In this document: piece after piece, positions 46,303-56,390 of the stretch
Layout of the letters: every line of letters starts with the position of its first letter
Numbering within the stretch: position 1 is the first letter of the stretch
Origin: Massariosphaeria phaeospora
Lineage: Eukaryota; Ascomycota; Dothideomycetes; Pleosporales
Reading direction: 5' to 3'
Assembly: GCA_011032825.1 (NCBI GenBank)
Contig: JAADJZ010000004.1
Span: 496,001-560,000, forward strand
Length of the DNA: 64,000 bases
The notes under the pieces: generated by a model
What the model was told of the DNA's origin: nothing
The model's input: only the letters and a program-made list of their open reading frames with translations
Database searches by the model: none
Position numbers and translations under genes: made by a program

Positions 46303-47297
46303 TCACCACCCCGCACCCTCCAGCTTCAACGGAAGATGCAGCAAGCAAAGCCCCAGCGCCGTCGGCCGCGGCAGCCGCCCCGCACGGATATTGACCTGCA
46401 GCGCCGCATGCAACAACTTGGGCTCCGCCAGCATGGCATCGCGTTCCTCGCGCCGCGCCACAAACTCCGGCTGCGTCACGCCCTGTGCAAAATGCTTGTT
46501 GCGCGCCCTGTGGTTGCGCACAGTCAGACACGGCACGGGCGTGGCCCGCTCCTTGGACACATAGTCGTGGCCTGTCCAGATCTTGACGTGCTCCGGCAGC
46601 CGCAGCAGTTTCTGCGCCGACTTGTACAGCGCTGCGGCACTGCCGCCGGGGAAGTCGCAGCGAGCGCTGCCGAGGTCGGCGTGGAAGAGCGAGTCGCCGC
46701 AGAAGACGTTGGCTGGCTCAGGTCAGATCACATCAGATCAGGAACTACGCAGGAACGGAACTGCGCGCTCAGCTCACCTCCAACCATGTACCCAATATGA
46801 TCAGGCGTATGTCCCGGCAGCGGCATGACCGTCACACTCAACCCGCCCACCGCAAACTCCTCCCCGTCCTCCAACAACACATCAAACGCGCCCTCGTACT
46901 CCTCAACCGGGACGCCGTACCTCGCGCCAAACACCTTCTGCACGTTCGTAATGCGTTTGCCGATACAAATGCGCGGCCTATTCCCCCCCTGCAGCTCAGC
47001 AAGCCGGCTCTGCAGATACGCCGCGGCCGTCAGGTGGTCGGCGTGCACATGCGTCTCGAGGATGCGGTCGACCGTGTAGCCGTTCGCGTCGACCAGCGCG
47101 AGCAGCGCGTCGGCCGTGTGCGTGCTGAGGGCGTGGGTGGCGGCGTCGTAGTCTAGCACCGGGTCGATGATGATGGCGCGGAGGGTTGCGGTGTCGCCGA
47201 CGATGTACTGCCACGTTCCTGTCTGCGGCTCGTACGCGCTGTGGATGGTGGGTTCCTGAGAGGCAGGAGTGCATGTGAGTGGTGCAGTGTGGGTCAT
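46303..47297 (-). CDS. Persulfide dioxygenase-like metallo-beta-lactamase (ETHE1/BLH type)
   Basis: Family members oxidise glutathione persulfide to sulfite using one iron. Two exons: 47297-46778 and 46712-46303 (930 nt, 309 aa) with a 65 bp intron (GTGAGC..GAGCCAG). The motif THVHADHLTA gives His83, His85, Asp87 and His88. His163 is in PLPGHTPDHIGY, Asp180 in NVFCGDSLF and His222 in WTGHDY, so the full metal-ligand set is present. SARCDFPGG is typical of the sulfur dioxygenases and not of glyoxalase II. The C-terminal ~80 residues (CLTVRNHRARNKHFAQGV, LQVNIRAGRLP) recall bacterial BLH proteins more than human ETHE1. The same frame is open upstream to 47474 and encodes a basic, Ser-rich stretch that could be a mitochondrial targeting sequence. 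It is convergent with the zinc-cluster regulator, with 195 bp between stops. Confidence 0.9.
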
Positions 47298-48305
47298 GGC
47301 GCTGAGTGTTTGCGTTTTTATGAACAGTGAGTGCGGGCTTGGGCTGCTTCGCTGCTGCAGTTTCGAAGTAAACGGTGGTGATGCTGATGGCGGGAAGCGC
47401 GCTCTTGACGACAACGTGGTCCCAAGCTCTTCTCTTCGCATATGCTGCTGGTAAAGCCCCCTGTTCAAGTTCAAAGCCCCGGAAACAGACCCTCCTCGAG
47501 CGGTATCGCCTGTCGTCGCAAGCCGCTGGCCTTATCTTCGTTAGTAACAGTTCAGTCCAGTGTTGATGAGAAACCGCGTGGCCTTCTCCATTCGGCGGAT
47601 GAGCGAAGTCAATCAGTCGTTGTGGAAAGCAAGAGGAAAAGATCGATATCGAGTGGAGCGTAGTCCAGCCAACATGTCCATTACATTGCACTCTTTAAGT
47701 ATTTCATATGTACCGCAATCATCGCATCACGCTCCTTTCTACCATGCATGCATGCGGACGCACGCACCTACGCACGCGTTAGGGATTCACGCGCTCGCAT
47801 GCGTTGCCTTTTTGGTGCTCGGCGAAGTCGAAGGTCGCCGGCGAACGCTGCTCCCCGCCGCCCCCTGTACCGGTTACGTTAGCAGCAGATTGGACTTCGC
47901 CGAAAAGTCATCTCAGCTCAGCTCATCTCATTCCACCCTTCCACATGACATTGGCGTCTATCAGAAAAGACAGTCACCGAGGGAGAGATGTCGGGTTCGA
48001 GGAGAGGTGGGTGTACAAGTGAGTGGAGTGCTAGACATCTAAGTAGTAATCAATCAATCGCGGCGTCGTCGGAAACTCGCTTCGCTTCACTTCGCTTCGC
48101 AACCCACCCACTCACACCCTCGTCTGTGGTATCTCGCACTGATGTGAAAGGTTGAAAAAAGTCGTTATAAGTCGTTATTATCGTATCGTATCGTATCGAA
48201 GCGAACTGAACTGTACCAAGGGACTCTATGCTATTGCGCTCCAGGATATACCGCCCCATTTCGACATTTACAGTCTTCCCCGTCCTTTCTAATCCTTCTA
48301 TCCGT
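47298..48305. other. Intergenic between persulfide dioxygenase and P450 genes
   Basis: Promoter side of the metallo-beta-lactamase gene, possibly with its longer N-terminal coding extension to 47474. The 3' flank of the P450 gene has short repeats (TCGCTTCGCTTCACTTCGC-like at about 48080-48100; TCGTATCGTATCG near 48182). No supported gene. Confidence 0.6.
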
Positions 48306-50061
48306 CTACGCAGGCGTCTCCCGCGGTCGGAACCTAGTGTTGAAGTCTGTTTGCCGGACGAACCACGCATTGTGCGTCTTCCACTCTGCTTCCGGGCGCT
48401 CGAGCTCGATCTGCACGGCGTCAGAATCCATGACCAAAAACAAGCACACAAGTACATTGAGGGATGGGGAAAACTCACCTCGAACCGCCGCAAGAAGCTC
48501 GGCACCAGCTTGTACACCTCCAGCAGGCTCACGTTCTTGCCAATACATGTCCGGGCCCCGGCGCCGAACTGGAACATGGTAGCCTTCATGTCTTTGAGCT
48601 GCTGCGCACTGGCCTCGATCCAGCGCTCGGGTCGGTAGATATCGACGTCTGTGCCGAAGACTTCGGGGCGCCGGTGCAGCACCCAGGCGTTGCAGCCGAC
48701 GATGGTGCCGCCGGGGATGAAGTTTCCCAGGATGTCCATGCCCTGCGGTGGGACGACGCGCTCGAGAATCAGGCCGGCGGCGGGATGCAACCGGAACGAC
48801 TCCTGGATGACGGCGTCGAGGTACGGCAGCTTCTGCGACTCGGACCACGACACGGTGCGGTTGGCGCGGGCCTCGATTGTGCCGTTGGCGACGGCGTCGT
48901 CGAGCTCGGTCATGAGTTTCGCGTACACGCGCGGGTGCTTGAGCAGGAAGTAGAAGACGCTCGAGAGGGAGATGGCGGTGGTTTCGGAGCCGGCGAAGAC
49001 CATGGATGTGCACGATGTGAGGATGCGGGTGTCGTCCATGAATTCCGGGTGGTCGTGGGTAGCCTGAGCGAACTTCGACAGGAGGTCGACGCCGCGCGGG
49101 TTGGACTGGTCTTCGGGGAGGCCGTAGGTCTTGATCTTTTGGATCTCGCCGGCGCGCTCGTTGGAGCGGGTTTGCGCGAAGAGGGTGACGGGGAAGACGG
49201 TGTTGCTGAGGCCGATGCGCTGCGCAAAGAGCCGGAGCGGGTTCTTCTCGAGGAGGAGGTCGAGCATGGGCATTTGGCCAATCTAAACGGTGTTAGCTGT
49301 GAAACAGTCAGTGGACTCGAGCAGTGACAGCAACGTACCGGGCCTGCATAACTGAGGAACTTGTTCAGAAAAGCAATGATGCCGTCCACATCTCTGTTCT
49401 CCTCGATGAAGCCGAGACGCTTACTCCAGGTCAAGTCGCCAATCACATCGAATGCGAAGAACTGGAGCCACTGGCTGAAGTTGCAGCTTGCGCCCGTTTT
49501 CGCATACAGTTCCTGCGTCTTGTCCAGGAAGACGCCGACGGTGGAGCTGACGAGCGGCTCGTAGTTGACCAGCGAGCTCATAGCGAAGGCACTGTTGACG
49601 CAGCGTCGGTACTTGGCGTGGTACTCTTCGTCGGTCGTAGAGAAGAGGGACTGGAGCCGGCGCCCTTTCGACACCGCATTCTGAACCGGGTAGAATTCGG
49701 TCTAGGATGGTGAAGTTAGATCAAGAGATTTCAAACAGTTTCAAAAACACACCTTGACCATGCCCTTGTTCAGGCCATAGATGACCTTGATCGCTTTCGG
49801 GTCCCCAAACGACAGTACATTGGGGCCCAACCTCACAACATCGCCATGCTGCCGATGGAGGCGGAGGATGTTCCACTCGTGCTTCCGCCCCCACACATCC
49901 CAAAAGCGCCACCAGTTCGTATAGCCCGCCAGCCAGTGTCCCGGATACTTGTTCAAGCCCTTCCAGAACTTGTTGTTGAGCAGCCATCCGATAGCGACTG
50001 AGGTGAGCACGACGGGCCAGTACTGGGCGAGCAGCGGCACGACTTCGTTGAGAAGCCCCAT
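48306..50061 (-). CDS. Cytochrome P450 monooxygenase
   Basis: Microsomal class II P450 of the large fungal group that includes pisatin demethylase-like enzymes; the substrate is unknown. Four exons: 50061-49753, 49701-49339, 49282-48479 and 48410-48306 (1581 nt, 526 aa). Introns are 51, 56 and 68 bp. The N-terminal anchor is VVPLLAQYWPVVLTSVAIGW, followed by a Pro-poor hinge (NKYPGHWLAGYTNWWRF). The I-helix oxygen-binding motif is FAGSETTAIS, the ExxR motif is ESFR in DAVIQESFRLHP, and the PERF region is RPERW. The heme loop is FQFGAGARTCIGKN with the Cys ligand. All signature residues are intact. It is not part of a visible biosynthetic cluster: no PKS, NRPS or terpene synthase is in the window. 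Confidence 0.92.
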
Positions 50062-51365
50062 AGTGTTTGATATCGTCGACGAAAGACGGTAGGCGTGGTG
50101 AAACGGATCCGAAGCGGCAGACCAGACATCAAGCAGCGGGCGGGCAGACGCAGCCTTTCATAGCTGAGCCCAGGTAGTCTGGCTGGCGGCAGGCAAGAGA
50201 TAGGCGGCCTGCACCAGCACCGGTTTGCCGCTGCTGCATCGTTGCGAGAGCCATAGCGCGGTGCGGTGATGCGGCATGGCGGGCAGCGCGGTGCAGTGGC
50301 TGTGATGGGCGTCGGCAGTTGGCAGTTGGGCTGGCGACGTCGATGGGCTCGTCATCGCCGGAGATAAAGCTCCTGGCCGGAAGAGGGTGGGGATGTGTTT
50401 CCCCGTGCTTGGCGGGGAAGCTGCGGTCGATGGGTGATGGCGGGGGGTGGCGGCCGTTGGCCGTTCCGAGCGGGGTTGCTGGGCTGCGGTCCCGACTCTC
50501 CCCCGATGACCAACGGAACAGGCCCCGGCATGCCGTCTGTCGCCATCTCTTGCTCGATCTCTACCCTTCGTCCATGCAGAGCGTGTCTGGACTCTGCTCC
50601 ATCGCGAACCTGGGTCCGCTCTTCGACACGGCAGCACCCACCGTCAGCCGCGGCTCTGGGGCGGTGCTAGCCCACCCTACGCATGTCGCGCACGCGTCCC
50701 AACGGCCTCAAGCAGCGGGTCGACTTCGAGCGGCGTCGCGAACTGCCGGTCTCCTGGGCCCGTCCTGTTGAGCGAGGCGGCTAAGCTTTTGCTGGCATGT
50801 CGTGGACCTGGATGGCGGTCGGCAGTTGTCGTGGGCCTGACCATGGCGCGAATTGCCGGGTCAAGCGGACAGCGCTGTGTGTGATGCGGAGCGGGCGGAG
50901 GCGGCTGACGGCTGACGGCTGGCGGCCTGTTCGGAGCAGGCACCATCGACCCACACAGGCCACACCGGATGCAAGGCTGCACCATGAACACCAAACGCCA
51001 TGTTTCAGGACTTCACCGGAATTTGTCTTTGCGTTTCTTGTCGGTTGACCGATGGTGAACCTCGTCGTGGGCGACTGGATGCAGTAGAGAATGTGCAGCT
51101 GGGCGACTAGATACTGGCTGACTTCACCGCATTCCAGGCAGCACGTCTGAGTATGGCCGTGTTTCTTGACAGTCATTGTTTCTTGTCGCCAGAATGCGCT
51201 GCGTGCTCCTGAAGTGTTATCATGGATACAAATATACCATCTAGGAGCCCTCGACCTCACAAGCGAACACGGCAACAAGCTTTTCGGCCAGCTCATAGCG
51301 AGAGAGCCCCATTTGTACTCAGCGCGAGCTAAGTGGGTGGCTCCTTCTGTGGACTTCTCAGAACC
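50062..51365. other. Intergenic, divergent promoters
   Basis: Lies between the P450 (-) and the DUF7730-like gene (+). The GC-rich part at 50.2-50.9 kb has overlapping frames up to 159 codons with no domain. I see nothing supportable. Confidence 0.55.
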
Positions 51366-52556
51366 ATGGCTCGTCAAGATGACCCCTCTGAAATCTTCGC
51401 ATCTGTCAAGCCCTGCGCCGGAAACAAACTATCGACGAGTCCTGAGACGGATCTCTCGCGGCGTCGCACCATCGCGAACTTCAACCTCATCTTACATTCA
51501 TCGTGCGAAGTCATGGAAGAGTACACAATAGCTCGCCAGAGGCGAGACTTCCAAGGTGAGTCGCCGAACCCCGTCTGTGGAAAAGCAAGAAATAACCACG
51601 ATATCAGGCGACCTCCGAATCCCGCTCTCGACCGGGACACCACCTATCTCGACCGCATACACTCCAGACTCTCCCCAGCAATCCCAGCAATCCCAGCTCC
51701 TCAGAAGACTACCCGCTGAAATCCGTCATATGGTTTGGTGCTACGCAGTCGGTAACCAGAGCATTCGTCTTGTCTCCAAACACCGGAGAGTAGGCCACGT
51801 CGTCTGCAATGCGGAATACTGGAAAGACATGAATTGCGAGCGGCCTGGCTTACGCGCCTCGTCGTACCTCTTCACCTACGGCTCCCTGCCGACGACGAAA
51901 CAGTTGGCGGACTGGAACATGTGCCATCTACTGGTAGCCTCTCGACAGATGTTCGTACCTACCTGCTGGCCCTCACTGCCGTTCCACGTCCCAGCTGATC
52001 CCCTCCTAGTTACGCCGAGGTGTTCCGGGTGTTGTATGAGACGAACACTTTCGTTTTCTGGGATCTGCGCACCATCGACGTTTTCAAGAACAGCATCTTG
52101 CCCGAGCGATGGACAAGCATCCGCACAATCGACGTGTACGCCATGAGATACCGCGAAGAAGACATGGCCGACGCCATCGAAGCACGCAGCCGCCTGCAAC
52201 TCGAAGCGTGGCCCGCCGCCTGCGCTGCCCTCGCCACGCTGCCGCATGTGCACAAGCTGCGCGTCTTTGTTGCGAATCCGTGCTACCTGGACGTGGCCGC
52301 CATGACGGGCAACCGCGCGAACGCGTACCAGGCCTGTCGTGCTTTCCTGCTGCAGTGCAAAGCGTTGAGCACCAAGACCAAGCTTGAGCTCTTCGTCACA
52401 GGGAGGCGGAGAGTCGGCAGCGCGAGCACGAACGCGCTGGCGTCTTCCCGCTGGAGGCTGCGCACATTCAGAGACTCGGAGGTGGAAACGTTAGGCGCCG
52501 AGTTGAAAGAGGCGGGTGTCAACTGCAGCACGCTCATCCCGCGTTCAAGGACGTGA
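51366..52556 (+). CDS. DUF7730-like fungal protein
   Basis: A member of a large, functionally undefined fungal family with an F-box-like N-terminal pattern. Three exons: 51366-51555, 51608-51950 and 52010-52556 (1080 nt, 359 aa). Introns are 52 bp (GTGAGT..TCAG) and 59 bp (GTTCGT..CCTAG). After a polar N-terminus comes LLRRLPAEIRHMVWCYAVGN, then LADWNMCHLLVASRQIYAEV assembled across the second splice and FRVLYETNTFVFWDLRTIDV. This is the usual core: short helix, beta strand, CRQIYxEA-type motif. The C-terminal half (WTSIRTIDVYAM, AWPAACAALATLPHVHKLRV) measures helical and strand content but has no catalytic signature. The start at 51366 (MARQDDPS) is the first ATG that keeps the frame. Confidence 0.78.
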
Positions 52557-53094
52557 CCTCTGACTGCAGCGCATTCCCGTCTCCGGACGTCCTCCCAAAT
52601 ACATATACACACAGTCACATCACCAATATCTATCTAAAGCTCAAGCTCAAGTTCCAAATACCTCCCTCCCTCTTTCCTCGCACGAACACAACATACCTCC
52701 CACCCCGACTCCTCCACCACTACCCTTCACTATCCCCCAATATCCCCCTACAACACCGACCCGTTATCCCACACGCGCCAGACGCCCAGCGGACCGTCCC
52801 TAGTGCCGCACCGTCGGGCACGATGCAAACGCAGTAGTCTGCGCAGCCAATCAAAGCGTGCGCTTCCCCACCCCGCCTGCTGATTCGAGCAGGTACAGCC
52901 GGAGCTCCGTAGGTATCACATGGATATTGATGATTGGATCACGTGAGGAGGAGTCATGGATCCATCAAAATTGCATTAGGAAAAAGGCATAAAAGGCCGA
53001 CAAGGCCGGTTGATGAGAAAGCAAGAAAGCAGCTACGCAGAGCATCTGCATCCCCATCCTCGCACCAACGGCTCCGCCCGATCGACAGAAAACC
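52557..53094. other. Intergenic
   Basis: 3' flank of the DUF7730-like gene and promoter of the split-barrel gene. C-rich pyrimidine tracts (52640-52760) are followed by a stretch with GGATCACGTGAGG near 52937 (a CACGTG E-box-like site). No supported gene. Confidence 0.6.
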
Positions 53095-54108
53095 ATGGCC
53101 TCCCCCTCCTACGCAAAAACCCCCCTAAACAAGCTCGGCCGCCTCCCAAACCGCGGTAAGGCAAAATCCCCACTCTTCATTCCATCTCCGTCTCCGCCTA
53201 CCCAACCCAACCCAACCCAGTAACGCTCCAATCCATTCTGCTCTGTTCCATTCCGTTCTGACACAGGCGTACTACCACCCAGGAGCGTACGACTACGCAA
53301 CCGTGCACTCGATCCTCAACGCCAGCCCCATGCTCCACGTCTCCTTCACCGACCCGCAGCACCCCTTCCCCGTCGTGCTCCCCATGATAGGCTGCACAGG
53401 CAACTTCGCGGACCCGGACGCGGACCCAGCGACGTCAGAGCAGCACGTTTATCTCCACGGGTATGTGTCGGGACGGTTGTTCAGGGCGGGGAAAGATGGT
53501 GGTGAGGAGGGCTTGCCCATGACGATTGCGGCTTCGTAAGAATCCAACTCCCCTGCGCCGCTCAGCTCAGCTCCGCGACGTTGGGAGCAAACTCGGGAGC
53601 ACAGTCAGCTAAGCCTAGTTAAGCTAACCAGAGAAACAACAGCCTCCTAGACGGCCTGGTCCTCTCCCTCACGCCCTTCCACAACTCATGTAACTACCGC
53701 TCCGCCATCGCCTACGGCCACGCCTCGCCCGTGACATTGGAGCCCGAGCGCCTGTACGCCCTGACGCTTATTACCAACAACCTGCTGCCCTCGCGCTGGG
53801 AGAGCTCGCGCGCGCCGCCCACGAGCGCCGAGCTGCAGTCGACGTCGGTCCTGCGCGTCAAGATCGCGAGCGCGAGCGCCAAGGTGCGCACGGGCGGGCC
53901 CAGTGAAGATCGGAAGGACTTGAAGGACGGGGCGTTGAGGGCGAGGGTGTGGACGGGCGTGGTGCCCGTTTGGCACATGTGGGGGGTGCCGGTGCCGGGG
54001 AGGCTGAATGGAGTGCGCGAGGTGGAGCCGTATATTGAGGGGTGGAGGGTGGGGGAGAATGAGAAGGGGAGGGAGAGGGCTTATGAGGCGGTTGGGGAGG
54101 GGAAGTGA
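53095..54108 (+). CDS. Split-barrel FMN-binding protein (Pyridox_ox_2 family)
   Basis: Pyridoxamine 5'-phosphate oxidase-related flavin-nucleotide-binding protein; the substrate is unknown. Three exons: 53095-53155, 53283-53535 and 53643-54108 (780 nt, 259 aa). Introns are 127 bp (GTAAGG..CACCCAG) and 107 bp (GTAAGA..AACAG). The N-terminus YAKTPLNKLGRLPNRGAYDY is the usual start of the family, followed by VHSILNASPMLHVSFTD, VVLPMIGCTGNF, and VYLHGYVSGRLFRAG. Exon 3 gives LLDGLVLSLTPFHNSCNYRS with AIAYGHASPV, then EPERLYALTLITNNLLPSRW. The first acceptor was chosen because an earlier CAG (at 53266) breaks the frame. The C-terminal tail is Glu/Gly/Arg-rich. Confidence 0.86.
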
Positions 54109-54464
54109 GAGGGGGGTGTGGACGGCGGAGTGGCGCGGTTTGCGCAACTGTCTCATAAGTCACCGGTCAGAAAAATATAACACAAATATGCCGTTGGTAA
54201 TCACACAGGTTGCCGTCAGCAGCAGGACCGCTTCCATAGCTCCGTTCAACGGTACCGCCAAGTATCATAGGGAAAATCAATTATTGCTGCAGTCTAAACT
54301 AAAAACCTTTGAAGTTTGGACAAAGTTTCGAATCCAAACACGCGCAAATTCACACAAAAGAGTGAACAAAAAATAACCAGAAGCCATGCCGCCTTTTTCA
54401 CTGAATGTTGGAAGAGAAGTGAAGTGACGTGCGAATCATGATATCCCTCTGGCTCTGAGAGACT
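54109..54464. other. Intergenic between convergent genes
   Basis: AT-richer than the flanks; no supported gene. Confidence 0.6.
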
Positions 54465-54971
54465 TTACCGGCGCCGTTCCTCCGAGGAGAAGTCTTCGAG
54501 TTCCCCCTCGTGATAAACCCCACCACTGTGTTGCGCGGCCGACCACATCAACCGACTCAGAGCATCGAGCGCCGTCCACATATGCTCGCCTTTGTAGCGC
54601 ACCGCAGCCGTTTCAAGCCATCCGTCTCGGTCCGGATCCGCCAGCTCGAAGCTTTCCTTCTCAAAGGGCGCCGGTAAATGCCGATTGTCGCGCAGTCGAT
54701 TGAAGGAAACCGGGAGTGCGTGCTCGTGAACCATCCGCAATGTGATGTTCTTGAGCCGCGGAAAACCATCCCACAGGGTGACAACGACATCTCGCCAATT
54801 GCCGTGGAGTGGGACGTAGTCGATGACGAGGGTGGAGAGAGTGCGGCGGAACTTGAGGAGGAAGGCGATGAGCGTGACTGCAGAGACGTCACACCTCCAG
54901 ATGATGAGTGTCTTGAGCGAGGGCGAAAAGTCCGTCTGTGCGATGTCGCGCATGAGTTGTTCACCGATTGG
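54465..54971 (-). pseudogene. C-terminal fragment of an F-box/leucine-rich-type protein
   Basis: An open frame of about 168 codons from 54971, just after a possible acceptor (CACTAG|GAACC). It reads EPIGEQLMRDIAQTDFSPSL, KTLIIWRCDVSAVTLIAFLL and FRRTLSTLVIDYVPLHGNW. These resemble the last repeats of fungal F-box proteins with LRR-like C-termini. No N-terminal F-box exon is found upstream: 55020-55160 is low-complexity with direct repeats of GCGACTCAACCCT, and another gene begins by 55162. I read it as a truncated remnant. A short real gene starting at the ATG at 54953 is possible. Confidence 0.5.
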
Positions 54972-55161
54972 TTCCTAGTGATCCGCGCCGCCGATGCTGG
55001 GGTTCGCATGCATTCTCCATCGTCACGTGCGAAGTGACGTTCCGGTTGTGACTAGATGTTTCGACAGGCCCCTCCGGAGGAGAGATCACCCCAGGGCGAC
55101 TCAACCCTTTCGGGCGACTCAACCCTGGAGGTTCTCAACCCTCCATCGCAGGGAACGACAG

Positions 55162-55953
55162 CTAGGTACGGGAGAAATAACCGGACATCCTCTCTCGGCC
55201 TCCGAAGGTCCTCTTTTGCACAGAAACTTGTGCCTTGTGATGCGAAAGAAGGATGTCCTTGACACGGCACCAATGCTCGAGGATATGCTCGTCTTTGTCT
55301 TTCTCCAAGACATTGACCGAAGCGGCCACGTCTCCAAACCCCTCCGTCACCACGTCGGCTTGCACGATTGTCGAGACGATCTCGTGCTTCACCCCAGCAA
55401 TCTTCTTCACCAGCTCGTCCTTCTCTTTCTTGACGGCCTTGTGTTCTTTCTTCAGCTGCATGGTGGTGAATGTCTGTTTCTCCTTCACGGCCACTTTGGC
55501 GTGGCGGACCTCCTCTTGCAGCTGCGAGGTTGTGCTGGTGAGTTCCTTGACCTTCTTCTCAAGGCCCTTGTGGCCGTCATCGAGCTTGACTATTTCGGTC
55601 TTCAGCTCGGAATGTTCTTGCTGCAACTTGGTGTTGCTCGTTTCCGCCCACGACAGCAACATCTGTGTCTTGATGAGCTCGAGGCTCTCATATTCCTGGG
55701 CTTTGGAATTGAGGCTCTTGTTCTCCTTCTCCAGCTCTTGGTTCTTCTTCTCCAATTCGCGGACTTTCGCCTCCAAATCTGCAGCTTTCTTCTCGGCCCA
55801 CAGCAGCTTCATGTCTCGCGGGTCCAGCTCGAAGTCTTCCATCTCCCCAGAGAAGAGGGTGTCGGAGTCGGACGGCGGGCCAAAGGCTGCGTCGTTGATG
55901 AAGAATTGGACCTCCGACAATCCTGACTTTGGGCTGGTGGTGTATTCGGACAT
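55162..55953 (-). CDS. Coiled-coil protein of unknown function (263 aa)
   Basis: Single frame of 264 codons from the ATG at 55953. Residues 1-45 are acidic (MSEYTTSPKSGLSEVQFFIN). Residues about 48-210 form a long heptad coiled coil (AKVRELEKKNQELEKENKSL, KLQQEHSELKTEIVKLDDGH, VKELTSTTSQLQEEVRHAKV). A shorter mixed C-terminus follows (VNVLEKDKDEHILEHWCRVK). No membrane span or known domain. The upstream leader contains an 8 bp tandem repeat. Its neighbours are a gene fragment and a membrane-protein gene, so it sits in an accessory stretch. I cannot name a function. Confidence 0.7.
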   Translation of the reverse strand: MSEYTTSPKSGLSEVQFFINDAAFGPPSDSDTLFSGEMEDFELDPRDMKLLWAEKKAADLEAKVRELEKKNQELEKENKSLNSKAQEYESLELIKTQMLLSWAETSNTKLQQEHSELKTEIVKLDDGHKGLEKKVKELTSTTSQLQEEVRHAKVAVKEKQTFTTMQLKKEHKAVKKEKDELVKKIAGVKHEIVSTIVQADVVTEGFGDVAASVNVLEKDKDEHILEHWCRVKDILLSHHKAQVSVQKRTFGGRERMSGYFSRT

Positions 55954-56021
55954 GGTGCTTGGAGTATAGCTTGTAATGTGTTGAGGTTTGTAGAAAAGTA
56001 GGTCTGGTTTGGTAGAGGTGC

Positions 56022-56066
56022 TGTGGTGTTGTGGTGTTGTGGTGTTGTGGTGTTGTGGTGTTGTGG
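56022..56066 (+). repeat. GTGTTGTG octamer tandem repeat
   Basis: About 5.5 units of GTGTTGTG (CACAACAC on the other strand), about 70 bp upstream of the coiled-coil gene's start codon. Confidence 0.9.
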
Positions 56067-56234
56067 TAGAAAAGTGAGTGAGGCAATCAAAACAATTTAA
56101 TTGCGAGGCGCTAAGCGAATCGCGCTAGTGTCGCTGCCGCCTTCACTGCATGCACACTAATCTCGATTAGAGCTAGCGCAGCCCGACCCCGCCATCACGT
56201 GAACGTAGTGAACACCGCATGACTATCCACTACT

Positions 56235-56390
56235 TAGACATCGTCTCGTGTCTTGTAGAATCAAGTGAACGCTCCGTATAGAGTTGTAGCTTTCTATAGT
56301 AGTATTGCTAAGGTAGGCAATCGTCTTGGAGGCGCGCTCATTTATCTCTTTAGTTCCAGAGCTTCCGTTTCCGTAAGAGCCCTTGTCTCC
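56235..56390 (-). mobile_element. MITE-like element, family 2, truncated inverted copy
   Basis: The reverse complement runs CTCTTACGGAAACGGAAGC, then CTGGAACTAAAGAGAT, TAGAAAGCTACAACTCTATA and GATTCTACAAGACACGAGAC. It aligns along its length with the left two thirds of the full copy at 27611-27834. The second terminal repeat is missing. Its remaining terminal repeat forms the 3' end of the membrane-protein gene at 56342-57688. Confidence 0.72.

Noticed and set aside
40682..50061. A secondary-metabolite cluster built on the P450, regulator and membrane proteins
   Set aside because: No backbone enzyme (PKS, NRPS, terpene cyclase, DMATS) is present in the window.
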